A stretch of 61,653 nt of DNA, from positions 1 to 61,653 of the forward strand of contig CAJUFB010000019.1 in assembly GCA_910585805.1 (NCBI GenBank), read 5' to 3'. Shown one piece after another: positions 7,679 through 15,948 of this stretch; within the stretch, counting starts at the first letter, position 1; the number at the start of each line of letters is the position of its first letter. Both the position numbers and the translations under genes were made by a program. This DNA comes from an uncultured Acetatifactor sp. (lineage in GTDB: Bacteria; Bacillota; Clostridia; Lachnospirales; Lachnospiraceae). A model generated the notes under the pieces. That model was not told the origin of the DNA. It did not search any database and saw only the letters and a program-made list of their open reading frames with translations.

Positions 7679-8974
7679 ATGGCAGAAAAAAGAGGGGAAA
7701 GCATCCTGAATGTCCGGATGTTTGGAGGATTTGCGTTGGATTGGGAGGGAAAGGCGGTTACGGGCAATACCAGGTCCGGCGAATCGCAGTTTGCATACCT
7801 GCTGCAGATGGTGCTGCACTACAGGGAAAAAGGAGTCAATCGGGAGCTGGTGGAACAGGTATTGTTCGGGGAGAGAGAGATCGATGATGTCCATCATGCC
7901 ACCCGGAGTGTGGTTTACAATACGAACAGAAAACTGAAGGCCATGGGACTGCCGGATGCCCACTGTATCCAGCAGCGGAAAGGCGTATGCCTGTGGACGG
8001 ATGCAGTGCCGGTACAGGAGGATGCCGCGGAATTCGAGCGGTTTTTCAGAGAGGCGGAGGATGCGGCGGATCCGGAAAGGCGCCTGGAACTCTATCTGGA
8101 GGCCTGTCATTGTTACAGGGGAGAATTCCTGCCGGCACAGACAGGTATTCTGTGGGTGGCCCGGGAAGCCAGACGGTACCGGGAGATGTTCTGCGAATGT
8201 GTGAAAGCGGCATCGTCGCTTCTGAAAGAGAAAAGGGATTTTGAGCGTCTGTTGGAGCTGGGTGTCTATGCCACCGCAGCCAGCCCGCTGTCTGACTGGG
8301 AGACGGTGACCATGGAAGCATTGGTGGCACTGGGGCGATATACGGAGGCAAGGAAGCTTTACGACGACACCGTGGACCTGTATTTCCGGGAGCAGGGGCT
8401 GCGGCCTTCGCCCCGGATGATGGAGCTGTTCCACCGTCTGGGAGAGCAGATGGAGCACCGTTATGCCGGGCTGGACGATATCCAGGAGAAGCTCTCCGAG
8501 GAGAACGGCACGGGTCATGGCGGGTATCTCTGCTCCTATCCCGTATTCCAGGGTGTTTACCGGATGATCCGGCGGATGATGGAACGCGGAGGCCAGTCGG
8601 TATATCTGATGCTGTGCATGGTGGTGGATGGCAAGGGAAATACGCTGGAGGAGGGGCATCAGCTGGATGAACTGACGAAAAAGCTTGGTGAGGCTGTGCT
8701 GCGTTCCGTGAGGAGGAGCGATGCCGTGAGCCGGTATGGGAACGGTCAGTACCTGGTACTCCTGGTGAATACCACCCTGGAGAGCTGCGCCATTATCCAG
8801 AAACGGATCAGCGCAAGTTTCTTTTCCGGAAGGCGGCGCATGGGGCTGCAATATTACGTAAATGCAGTGATATGCCAGCCGGACGGAGACGGAGTATCGC
8901 CCGTGAGCGGGGAGTGGCGGGACATGCAGGCGTTCACCGGGGAGGAAATGTCTTTTGCGGGTGACCGGAAGTAA
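7679..8974 (+). CDS. BTAD-type transcriptional regulator with degenerate GGDEF domain
   Basis: 431 residues. The N-terminal ~95 residues form a winged-helix-like domain (LNVRMFGGFALDWEGKAV ... SVVYNTNRKLKAMG), as in SARP/BTAD activators. Residues ~100-250 are a helical bacterial transcriptional activation domain (EFERFFREAEDAADPERRLELYLEAC, GLRPSPRMMELF). The C-terminal part (about 270-410) has the layout of a GGDEF domain, but the signature reads R-Y-G-N-G-Q-Y at 352-358 instead of RYGGDEF, so it cannot make c-di-GMP; it may bind a nucleotide or serve in dimerisation. The ATG at 7679 follows AGGGGAGGGG. It lies directly after the fibre operon, which it probably controls (inference). Its stop codon is the first base triplet of a small palindromic remnant. 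Confidence 0.8.
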   Translation: MAEKRGESILNVRMFGGFALDWEGKAVTGNTRSGESQFAYLLQMVLHYREKGVNRELVEQVLFGEREIDDVHHATRSVVYNTNRKLKAMGLPDAHCIQQRKGVCLWTDAVPVQEDAAEFERFFREAEDAADPERRLELYLEACHCYRGEFLPAQTGILWVAREARRYREMFCECVKAASSLLKEKRDFERLLELGVYATAASPLSDWETVTMEALVALGRYTEARKLYDDTVDLYFREQGLRPSPRMMELFHRLGEQMEHRYAGLDDIQEKLSEENGTGHGGYLCSYPVFQGVYRMIRRMMERGGQSVYLMLCMVVDGKGNTLEEGHQLDELTKKLGEAVLRSVRRSDAVSRYGNGQYLVLLVNTTLESCAIIQKRISASFFSGRRRMGLQYYVNAVICQPDGDGVSPVSGEWRDMQAFTGEEMSFAGDRK

Positions 8975-8993
8975 GGAAGTTTCCGACAGTTCC
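8972..8993 (+). repeat. Deleted copy of the dispersed palindromic repeat
   Basis: TAAGGAAG joined to TTTCCGACAGTTCC: the outer end of the repeat's left arm fused to its right arm, with the interior missing. Its TAA serves as the stop codon of the BTAD gene. Confidence 0.5.
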
Positions 8994-9055
8994 TGCGCAG
9001 AAGAGAGACAGTCTGCGGGAAGCGGCGGAATGGAAAGGATGTCCGTCAGGGAAAG

Positions 9056-9562
9056 ATGGGAGTGGAAATGGAGAAATCACAATGGTACATGGGGACGCCC
9101 AACGGGGTGGTTCTGTGTGTGGACCGTGCGGAGGGGCACCGGTTTTCCGGGAGGTTTTACCATGCGTACAGCCGGGAGGCTCTGTCATTCATGGACATGG
9201 ACAGTGCCATATTTGAACTGGAGCTTTTCTATGATTCCCTGAATTTTCCGCATCCTACTACGGACAGCCGCAGCTTCGGGGAAGAGAGACACAGAAGCAG
9301 ACAGGAGAAACAGGAAAGGAAGAGGGCTATGAAAGACGAGGAACTTTTAAGCATGCACGGGGATCTGGGGACTTTTATCATCCGTGTCCAGCACCGGCAG
9401 AACAGCAGCTGGCAGGGGCGCATCACATGGATGGATAAAAATAAAACGGTCTATTTCCGTTCTATCTGGGAGATGATCAAACTGGTGGCCGGGGCCCTGG
9501 ACACCGTCAGCGTGCAGGAGGGCAGTCAGCGTGAGGCCACATGGGAAGACGCAGCGGAGTGA
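9056..9562 (+). CDS. Small protein of unknown function next to BTAD regulator
   Basis: 168 residues, not recognised. It is cytoplasmic by sequence (no signal or membrane segment). A beta-rich N-terminal half (PNGVVLCVDRAEGHRFSGRFYHAY) is followed by a charged linker rich in R, E and K at about 73-95, then a second compact segment (GDLGTFIIRVQHRQNSSWQG ... FRSIWEMIKLV). The aromatic/basic segment QHRQNSSWQGRITW is the most distinctive part and would be the best search handle. ATG at 9056 follows CAGGGAAAG; a second in-frame ATG at 9068 is possible. Tight placement 81 bases after the BTAD regulator suggests co-expression and perhaps a partner role, but no function can be assigned. Confidence 0.65.
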   Translation: MGVEMEKSQWYMGTPNGVVLCVDRAEGHRFSGRFYHAYSREALSFMDMDSAIFELELFYDSLNFPHPTTDSRSFGEERHRSRQEKQERKRAMKDEELLSMHGDLGTFIIRVQHRQNSSWQGRITWMDKNKTVYFRSIWEMIKLVAGALDTVSVQEGSQREATWEDAAE

Positions 9563-9596
9563 CATGGAGCCTTTCTTTATATAGGCAATGAGGAAA

Positions 9597-9627
9597 TAGC
9601 TGCGGTTATTTTTCGACAATTCCCAGG
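9597..9627 (+). repeat. Half copy of the dispersed palindromic repeat
   Basis: Right arm only: AGCTGCGGTTATTTTTCGACAATTCC, matching the arms at 18386-18413 and 31947-31974. No left arm is visible upstream. Confidence 0.6.
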
Positions 9628-9668
9628 CGAGGATTTACCCGGCGTGCAGTATAGATCAGCAAATTTGT

Positions 9669-9709
9669 CACGGCGGCCATGAACTCAGTCCTGGTTCATT
9701 GCCGCTGTG
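9669..9709. terminator. Bidirectional terminator-like hairpin
   Basis: CACGGCGGCCATGAAC (9669-9684) pairs with GTTCATTGCCGCTGTG (9694-9709) with one mismatch and one G-T pair. It is followed by GTTTTAT on the plus strand and by AAATTTG on the minus strand. It lies between the small unknown gene and the convergent glycogen phosphorylase gene, so it can serve both. The rest of 9563-9884 shows only the half repeat and AT-rich sequence. Confidence 0.6.
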
Positions 9710-9884
9710 AAGTGTTTTATACTGCAGACAGTCAGGATTTACAGTGATGCCTCCGGGAAAATACCTGGCTGGCGGTCTGCAGTGGGGTTGTACTGTAAAT
9801 TTAACCGGTGCGCAGTATATATTTGGGAAAAGTGTGATCATGGCTGTATAAGGCAGCTTATCGTTTTCAAGTCTGTTCTTTCCG

Positions 9885-12146
9885 TTATCCCAAATGCCAT
9901 ATATCCTGATCGTATTCCGCAATGGTCCGGTCGGAGGAGAAGAAGCCGGCCCTGCTGATATTGATGAGGGCGCGTTTTGCCCAGTTGAGCGGGTTCCCGG
10001 CGTAATCGGCAAGGGCCTGGTTTTTGCGGACAACATAGGCGTTGAAATCGGGCAGGGTCTGGAACCAGTCTTTGTGGATCAGTTCGTTCTGCAGGCGTCC
10101 CAGATGTTCTGAGCTTCCTCCGGAGAGCATTTCTTTTCCCGTCAGGAAGTTTACTGCCCTGCGTATATTGGGGTCAATCTCATACCATTCCCGCGCGACA
10201 TAGCTGCCGTTTCCGTACCGGCGGATCACCTGTGAGCTGCTCTGGCCGAAAATGTAGATATTGTCATCGCCCACGGCGTCGGCTATCTCTACATTTGCGC
10301 CGTCCATGGTGCCCAGGGTCAGGGCGCCGTTGAGCATGAATTTCATGTTTCCGGTGCCGGAGGCCTCCTTGGAGGCGAGGCTGATCTGCTCTGACAGGTC
10401 ACAGGCAGGGATCATTTTCTCCGCGGCGGTGACATTGTAATTTTCGATGAATACAATCTGCAGCCACCTGGAGACATCCGGATCTTCCGCGATTACTTTC
10501 GACAGCACCAGCAGCGCGTGGATGATATCCTTGGCGATGGTGTATGCAGGAGCCGCCTTTGCGCCGAATACGGCTGTGAGAGGCACCTGGGGCATATGGC
10601 CGGCCTTGATCTCGAAGTACTGATGAATCAGGTACAGGAGGTTCAGCTGCTGGCGTTTATATTCGTGAAGACGTTTGGACTGGATGGCGAAGAGACTGTC
10701 CGTATTTACCGTGACGTTCTGCGTGTGCTTCAGCCAGTCTGCAAGGGCGGCTTTGTTGTCGCGTTTGATGGCGGTTAACTGCTTTAATACATTTTCGTCC
10801 TCTGTAAAGGCAGCCAGCTTCTCCAGCCGGGAGGCATCCTTCTTAAAGCCGGGGCCGATGAGGCTTTCGATGAAAGCCGTCAGTTCCGGATTGCATTTCA
10901 GGAGCCACCTGCGGAAGGTGATTCCGTTGGTCTTGTTGTTGAATTTCTCCGGGTAGAGCCGGTAGAAATGGTTCAGTTCGCTGTTTTTAAGGATTTCCGT
11001 GTGCAGCGCGGCCACGCCGTTGGTGCTGTGGGTAAAGTGAATATCCATGTGAGCCATATGGACTACATTGTTGGAGTCAATGATGGCTGTGGCAGGGTCA
11101 TTGGCCTGGGAACGGGCCAGCTTATCCAGCTTTTCGATGATGGGCACCAATTGGGGCACTACCTTCTCCAGGTAGTGTTTCGGCCATTTTTCCAGAGCCT
11201 CCGCCAGAATCGTGTGATTGGTGTAGGCACAGGTTTTTGTGACGATCTCCACGGCTTCTTTGAAGTCAATCTTCTTATCACACAGCAGCCGGATCAGCTC
11301 CGGAATCACCATGGAGGGGTGGGTGTCATTGATCTGGATGGCGGCATAGTCGTACAGGTCGTGAAGATTGCTGCCCCGCTCCAGGCATTCCTCCAGAATC
11401 AGCTGAGCCCCGGCGCTGACCATCAGATACTGCTGATAGATCCGAAGAAGGCGGCCGGCGTCGTCGCTGTCGTCTGGGTAAAGGAACAGAGTCAGGTTCT
11501 TTTCAATGTCGGTCTTGTCAAACTGGATGCCGTCCCGGATAATGGACTGGTCAATGGTGTCCAGGTCGAACAGGTTCAGATAATTGGTGCGGCCTTCATA
11601 GCCTGTGACGGCAATCTGGTAGAGCCTTGCGGTGTAGTCCTTTCCTGCCAGGGACACCGGATATGTTTTATCGGTTTTCCGTGCCCAGTCATGTCCGCCC
11701 AGCCAGAAGTCGGGAGTCTCGTTCTGGAGATTGTCCGCGAAATTCTGGTGGAAGAGCCCGCAGTGGTATCTGAGGCCGATGCCGTCGCCGGGGAGATTTA
11801 AGGTGGCGACGGAGTCCAGGAAGCATGCAGCCAGACGCCCCAGGCCGCCGTTGCCCAGGCTGGGTTCCGGCTCTGCCTCTTCCAGTTCGGCCATGGATTT
11901 TCCGTGTGCCTCCAGGCATGCTTTCACATCGTCGTAAAGTCCCAGGTTGATCAGGTTGTTGCTCAGCAGTTTTCCGATGAGGAATTCCGCGGAGATATAG
12001 TAAAGCTTCCGTCCCTTAACGGGCGCCAGGCGCTTGCGGCTTTCCGCTTCCACGATGTGGAGCAGTGCGGTGTACAGTTCTTCATAAGTGCAGCTGGTGA
12101 TGTCTTTTTTACAGTATCCGCTCAATGCGATTTCCATTTCTGTCAT
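9885..12146 (-). CDS. glgP: Glycogen/starch/alpha-glucan phosphorylase
   Basis: 753-residue GT35 enzyme that releases glucose 1-phosphate from storage alpha-glucans using phosphate and pyridoxal phosphate. Family hallmarks run through the chain: SAEFLIGKLLSNNLINLGLY, EPEPSLGNGGLGRLAACFLDS, GIGLRYHCGLFHQ, AIQINDTHPSMVIPELIRLL, and the cofactor segment ASGTGNMKFMLNGALTLGTM with the PLP-binding lysine at about 602. The length is slightly below the common ~800 residues, consistent with the compact bacterial form. The ATG at 12146 is preceded by AAAGGAG. It stands alone on the minus strand, divergent from an AraC-family regulator with about 270 bases between them, and ends at a bidirectional terminator-like hairpin. 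Confidence 0.96.
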   Translation of the reverse strand: MTEMEIALSGYCKKDITSCTYEELYTALLHIVEAESRKRLAPVKGRKLYYISAEFLIGKLLSNNLINLGLYDDVKACLEAHGKSMAELEEAEPEPSLGNGGLGRLAACFLDSVATLNLPGDGIGLRYHCGLFHQNFADNLQNETPDFWLGGHDWARKTDKTYPVSLAGKDYTARLYQIAVTGYEGRTNYLNLFDLDTIDQSIIRDGIQFDKTDIEKNLTLFLYPDDSDDAGRLLRIYQQYLMVSAGAQLILEECLERGSNLHDLYDYAAIQINDTHPSMVIPELIRLLCDKKIDFKEAVEIVTKTCAYTNHTILAEALEKWPKHYLEKVVPQLVPIIEKLDKLARSQANDPATAIIDSNNVVHMAHMDIHFTHSTNGVAALHTEILKNSELNHFYRLYPEKFNNKTNGITFRRWLLKCNPELTAFIESLIGPGFKKDASRLEKLAAFTEDENVLKQLTAIKRDNKAALADWLKHTQNVTVNTDSLFAIQSKRLHEYKRQQLNLLYLIHQYFEIKAGHMPQVPLTAVFGAKAAPAYTIAKDIIHALLVLSKVIAEDPDVSRWLQIVFIENYNVTAAEKMIPACDLSEQISLASKEASGTGNMKFMLNGALTLGTMDGANVEIADAVGDDNIYIFGQSSSQVIRRYGNGSYVAREWYEIDPNIRRAVNFLTGKEMLSGGSSEHLGRLQNELIHKDWFQTLPDFNAYVVRKNQALADYAGNPLNWAKRALINISRAGFFSSDRTIAEYDQDIWHLG

Positions 12147-12419
12147 AATGATATAACTCCTTTCTGTCAGGTGAGAATTGTAATAGAAAGAATCTGTTGT
12201 AATATTTTTACCATATTATTGAAAAGAATGCTTGTATCATGCAACCAAATTGTTGTACAATCCTATCATCATGAGATGGCGGAGACGGTAAGCTCAATAT
12301 GGGGTAAATCGAGATTCTGTCTCCGTTACTGTTCACGGCTTCGCCGCTCACAGCAACATGATGCACACAAAATGAAGGCAAATGTTTCTGGTCAGGAATG
12401 CTTGTATGGAGGCGATGGT

Positions 12420-13313
12420 ATGGAAGCAGACAGCAGGAAAGCGGATGCTTTCGGAAAAGGGTATTATGAGACGAAAAAACATTCTGATACAATGTTCGCA
12501 TACAATGTGTATCCCTGCACCATACCGAAGGATTTTACTTTTGTTCCGCTGCACTGGCAGGACAGCATGGAGATTGTCTATGTGAAGCGGGGCAGAGGAA
12601 GGGTGCAGGTTGACCAGGAGATGTTCCAGGCGCAGCAGGGAGATATTTTCATTGTGCCTCCTGGGCATCTCCACGGGATACAGAGCCTGTCCAGGGAGAG
12701 CATGGAATATGAAAATATCATATTTGAGCTTTCCTTTCTGGGCAGCGGCATAGACATCTGCAGCCAGAAGTATCTGCAGCCAATGGTCAGCGGAAGGATC
12801 CGCCTGCCTGTGCGGGTAGGAAAGGGGGATACCATGTACGGGCAGCTGTCCGCCTGTCTGGATGCCGCGGACGGGCTATGCTCCGCCAGGCCTGCGGGGT
12901 ATGAACTGGGAGTCAAGGGCAGGATACTGCTTTTGTTTTCCATGCTGTTCCAGAACGGGGCGGATTGCGGGGACTGGGAGAGGGAGGCGCAGACTGCGGA
13001 GAAGCTGAAGCTGGTGCTTTCCAGAATAGAACGGGATTACGATAAAAAGCTGACGGTAAAAGACGTCGCGGCGGTGTGCGGATACAGTGAAAGTCACTTT
13101 ATGAGATGGTTCAGGGAAGCTACGGGAAGGAGTTTTGGCGGGTATCTGATAGAGTATCGCCTGGAGCGGGCGGCTTATGCGTTGCGCAACAGCGAGGACA
13201 CGGTACTGGAGATTGCCCAGCGGACAGGATTTGAAAATTTATCTAATTTCAATCGGCTGTTCCGGAGAAGGTTTGAGGTGACGCCCACTGCGTTCCGGAA
13301 GTGCAGGGAGTGA
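12420..13313 (+). CDS. AraC-family transcriptional regulator with N-terminal cupin
   Basis: 297 residues from the ATG at 12420, chosen for its GGAGG at 12408-12412; the open frame extends far upstream but is not protein-like there. The N-terminal half is a cupin-type effector domain (PLHWQDSMEIVYVKRGRGRV, QQGDIFIVPPGHLHGIQS), typical of sugar-responsive AraC proteins. The C-terminal ~100 residues hold two helix-turn-helix motifs (LTVKDVAAVCGYSESHFMRW and VLEIAQRTGFENLSNFNRLF), ending in the family signature RRRFEVTPTAFRK. It is divergent from glycogen phosphorylase, so it may control that gene or respond to a sugar (inference). A 59-bp tandem repeat begins right at the 3' end of the gene. Confidence 0.88.
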   Translation: MEADSRKADAFGKGYYETKKHSDTMFAYNVYPCTIPKDFTFVPLHWQDSMEIVYVKRGRGRVQVDQEMFQAQQGDIFIVPPGHLHGIQSLSRESMEYENIIFELSFLGSGIDICSQKYLQPMVSGRIRLPVRVGKGDTMYGQLSACLDAADGLCSARPAGYELGVKGRILLLFSMLFQNGADCGDWEREAQTAEKLKLVLSRIERDYDKKLTVKDVAAVCGYSESHFMRWFREATGRSFGGYLIEYRLERAAYALRNSEDTVLEIAQRTGFENLSNFNRLFRRRFEVTPTAFRKCRE

Positions 13314-13351
13314 GGTTTTCCGCTTGCGGTCAGGGGCTGATTCGCCGGCTG

Positions 13352-13468
13352 GGCGCTGACAGTGCAGAGAGTGAAGGAGTCAGGACAAGTAAAGCTGTGC
13401 TTTTTCGCCAGGCGCTGACAGTGCGGAGAATAAAGGCGTTCGGACAGGTAAAACTGTATTTCTTCCAG
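13352..13468 (+). repeat. 59-bp imperfect tandem repeat, two copies plus a partial
   Basis: GGCGCTGACAGTGC at 13352 and again at 13411 opens two units of 59 bases that share most of their sequence (for example GACAAGTAAAGCTGT against GACAGGTAAAACTGT). A weaker partial unit (GTGCAGGGAGTGAGG) overlaps the last codons of the AraC-family gene. Nothing suggests it is coding. Confidence 0.6.
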
Positions 13469-13499
13469 CTGCATCCCGGAAATGCAGCCGGAAGAAATA
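13457..13499. terminator. Strong hairpin between convergent araC-type and chemoreceptor genes
   Basis: TATTTCTTCC (13457-13466) plus GCTGCAT (13468-13474) pair with ATGCAGC (13482-13488) plus GGAAGAAATA (13490-13499), giving 17 pairs with one A-C mismatch. On the minus strand it is followed by CAGTTTTACC, so it best fits a terminator for the chemoreceptor gene; it could also end the AraC-type transcript. Confidence 0.55.
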
Positions 13500-13619
13500 T
13501 AGTTTCCGGGGGCAATATATCAGGTGCCCCGGGGCCAGGATATTTTCGGCAGCCGGGACTTTCTTACGGTCATCCACGGGCTGCCATTTTTTTCTATTCT
13601 ACTGCAGGCCGGATAATGC

Positions 13620-15593
13620 TCAGCGCCTGCGCAGGGTGAAGCTGCCCACCAGCTGCTTCAGCACTTCGGCCTGGTTGGAAAGCTCTTCGCTGGTGGCGGC
13701 GCTTTCCTCGGCTGTGGCAGAGTTGGACTGAACCACTTCGGAAATCTGGCTCACCGCCTGATATACCTGGTCGATGGAACCGGTCTGCCGATCTACTGCC
13801 CGGGCCATCAGGTCCATCTGTTCTGCCGCCTGTCCGGCCAGGTTCACTACACGAGATACGGAGGCGGTGACACTGGTGACGGCTTTTCCGCCGTTATTGA
13901 CTGCTTCGATGGAGCGGTGGATCAGCTCCATTGTGGCCTTGGTGGCCTGGTCGGACTTGGAAGCCAGTTCCCGGACCTCATTCGCCACTACTGCGAAGCC
14001 CTTGCCTGTCTCGCCGGCCCTGGCGGCTTCCACGGAGGCGTTCAGCGCCAGGATGTTGGTCTGAAGGGCAATATCCTCAATGGTGTCGATGATATGCTTG
14101 ATCTCGTTGGATGTGGCAGTGATCAGCTCCATGGCCTGGTTCAGGTCTTCGATATTGCGGTTGCTTTCCCGCAGCTGCGTCTGCGCGCCGTCCACTGCGG
14201 CTTTGGTCTGAGCGGACAGCTGTGCCGTCTTCTGCGCGTCCTTATCCATATCCGACAGGGTGGCGGAGAGCTGGACTACGGCGCTGGCCTGTTCCGTGGA
14301 ACCCTGGGAAAGGGCAGTGGCGGAGGACGCAACCTGGGAGGAGCCGGCGGAGACATGGCCGGTTGCCTCGGCGATGCCGCCCAAAGTCATATTCAGTTTA
14401 CTGTTTATGGTTTCCAGGTCATCCCGGAGAGTCAGAAAGTCGCCGGGATAACTGGCCTGAGGGCTGTCGGTATTGAGGTCGCCGTTGGCAATGCTGCTGA
14501 GTATGGTACCCATTTCCGCAAGCATTGCCCGGAAAGTTTCCACCAGCTGGGCAGTGGAGTCGGACAGGATGCGGGTCTCGTCCCGGGTGGCTACCTGGGG
14601 AAGAGGGCTTTTCAGGTCTCCCTGGGAGAGGGCGTGCAGGCGGTCTGCGCATTTGACAATGGGCCCTGTAAAAGAGCGGCACACGGGAGCGGAGATCAGA
14701 ATCACCAGAATGCAGAGCACGATACCCACCGCCATCTGGATATTGTTGCCCGTATAGGCGTAGCGGAGAAACTCGTCTTCACTGATGGTGACGCCCACGC
14801 TCCAACCGTCCGTGCCCGGAATGGGGGCATAGCCCTGGATGTAGTCCGCATTGTCTCCGGGGTAGGTATATCTTCCCACGCCTTTTTCCCCGGCAATCAT
14901 CTTCTGCTCAATGGAGCCAAGTGCCTGTATGTACTTGTCGTCGGGATTGGATTCCATTTCCTGTACCAGGTTTTCCTGGTTCAGTACTTCTTCTGTCTCC
15001 AGAGCGGCAATGGTAGTACCTTCCTTATTTAAAATGTAGGCGTCGCCGTTTTCTCCGATCTGTATCTCATTGATAATGGACTGCAGGAGAGTGGTATCGC
15101 ACTGGAAATAAACCACGCCCTGAACCGTGCCGTCTGCTGACTTTATGGGAGCGGATACCACCATATACATGTCGTTCCCGGCGCTGTAAGGGGAGGACAT
15201 GTAGCTGCTTCCCTGGAGAGCGGCCCGGAAGAACGGTTCTCCGGAGATATCCGTACCGTGTACCGTATCTTTCCCCTGAATGTCTGCCATGCCGCCGAAA
15301 CGCATGTAATAGGCATCCACTTTTGACTGGATAAAGGCCTGCTTTTCGGAATCGCTTACCTCGGGTGAGGAGAGAAGGGGGGAAGAAGCAATTTCTGCGA
15401 TGGTCAGGGTGTAGGTCGAGATCATGTTCTGGGCGGCCAGTGCGGCCAGGTCCGTGGTCTCGGTCAGAGTCTGCTCTATGGCGGTCAGTGTGGAGCGCCG
15501 GGAAATGAGTGTGCTCAGGATCACGTTGACCATAGAGACGCCCAGCGTGGCAAGGATAATCAGGATCATGATTTTGGTATGAATCTTTTTCAT
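13620..15593 (-). CDS. Methyl-accepting chemotaxis protein, Cache sensor
   Basis: 657-residue transmembrane chemoreceptor. Membrane segment 1 is at about 8-29. An extracellular double-Cache-like sensor spans ~35-275 (VVSAPIKSADGTVQGVVYFQ, INEIQIGENGDAYILNKEGTT, GYAPIPGTDGWSVGVTI). Membrane segment 2 is near 285-308, followed by a HAMP domain and a long signalling coiled coil. The conserved receptor tip reads ALNASVEAARAGETGKGFAV with VANEVRELASKS. No C-terminal pentapeptide for CheR docking is seen. The ATG at 15593 is not directly preceded by a ribosome binding site; GGAGG lies ~32 bases upstream, with a small stem between them. The ligand cannot be deduced; neighbours (glycogen phosphorylase, PRPP synthetase-like) give no clear clue. 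Confidence 0.95.
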   Translation of the reverse strand: MKKIHTKIMILIILATLGVSMVNVILSTLISRRSTLTAIEQTLTETTDLAALAAQNMISTYTLTIAEIASSPLLSSPEVSDSEKQAFIQSKVDAYYMRFGGMADIQGKDTVHGTDISGEPFFRAALQGSSYMSSPYSAGNDMYMVVSAPIKSADGTVQGVVYFQCDTTLLQSIINEIQIGENGDAYILNKEGTTIAALETEEVLNQENLVQEMESNPDDKYIQALGSIEQKMIAGEKGVGRYTYPGDNADYIQGYAPIPGTDGWSVGVTISEDEFLRYAYTGNNIQMAVGIVLCILVILISAPVCRSFTGPIVKCADRLHALSQGDLKSPLPQVATRDETRILSDSTAQLVETFRAMLAEMGTILSSIANGDLNTDSPQASYPGDFLTLRDDLETINSKLNMTLGGIAEATGHVSAGSSQVASSATALSQGSTEQASAVVQLSATLSDMDKDAQKTAQLSAQTKAAVDGAQTQLRESNRNIEDLNQAMELITATSNEIKHIIDTIEDIALQTNILALNASVEAARAGETGKGFAVVANEVRELASKSDQATKATMELIHRSIEAVNNGGKAVTSVTASVSRVVNLAGQAAEQMDLMARAVDRQTGSIDQVYQAVSQISEVVQSNSATAEESAATSEELSNQAEVLKQLVGSFTLRRR

Positions 15594-15604
15594 TGTTCTT
15601 TATT

Positions 15605-15630
15605 GCTGCATTTCGGCAGCGTCAGCCTCC
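15605..15630 (-). promoter_or_regulatory. Distant ribosome binding site with intervening hairpin (chemoreceptor)
   Basis: On the minus strand, GGAGG (complement of 15626-15630) is separated from the ATG at 15593 by a stem GCTGC-CGAAAT-GCAGC (complement of 15605-15620). Looping out the stem shortens the gap to about 16 bases. No nearer site is seen. Confidence 0.35.
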
Positions 15631-15660
15631 TTTTTTGTTTCTGTTGTTTTTTTATCTATT

Positions 15661-15689
15661 ATTTTACACGGGATGGAATGGAATTGCAA
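15661..15689 (-). promoter_or_regulatory. Promoter of the chemoreceptor gene, TTGCAA-N17-TAAAAT
   Basis: On the minus strand TTGCAA (15689-15684) and TAAAAT (15666-15661) are 17 bases apart, about 70 bases upstream of the chemoreceptor start. No sigma-28-type (flagellar) promoter was seen. Confidence 0.5.
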
Positions 15690-15828
15690 GTGCTTCCGTG
15701 AGGTGAAACCGCCGTTTTTGTGTAAAATCCATCTTGTAAAAACCGTGAAAGTATTATACACTTAATTGTGGAAAACGATGAGAACACCTGCTTTTCGGAT
15801 GCGGCAGGCCGGATACAGGAAATTGCGT

Positions 15829-15910
15829 CCGGACAGAGCGTGCAGGCTCAGGTGCTTCCCGGACAGAGCGTTCAGGCTCGGCGGCTTCCCGGACAGGGCA
15901 GGGTGTTTTC
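15829..15910 (+). repeat. 30-bp tandem repeat, two copies plus a partial
   Basis: CCGGACAGAGCGT opens units at 15829 and 15859, and a third diverging unit starts at 15889 (CCGGACAGGGCAGG). It sits in the 5' leader of the PRPP synthetase-like gene, in a frame that is open back to 15766 but reads as a low-complexity Arg/Phe/Cys repeat, so it is taken as non-coding. Confidence 0.6.
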
Positions 15911-15948
15911 AAAAATACAGCTTCAAGTTACAACATAAGGAGGAAAAC

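Noticed and set aside
7484..8851. Long open frame on the minus strand opposite the BTAD gene
   Set aside because: Its translation is rich in His, Pro, Gln and Arg without domains, and it mirrors a well-supported gene on the other strand.
11904..12419. Upstream extension of the AraC-family frame
   Set aside because: It runs through the glgP gene and the divergent promoter region. The well-placed GGAGG before 12420 marks the start.
13917..15032. 371-codon plus-strand frame inside the chemoreceptor gene
   Set aside because: Glycine-rich mirror of the repetitive coiled-coil codons of the receptor; no start site support.
15829..15910. Possible CRISPR-like array
   Set aside because: The 30-bp units adjoin without spacers, so this is a plain tandem repeat.
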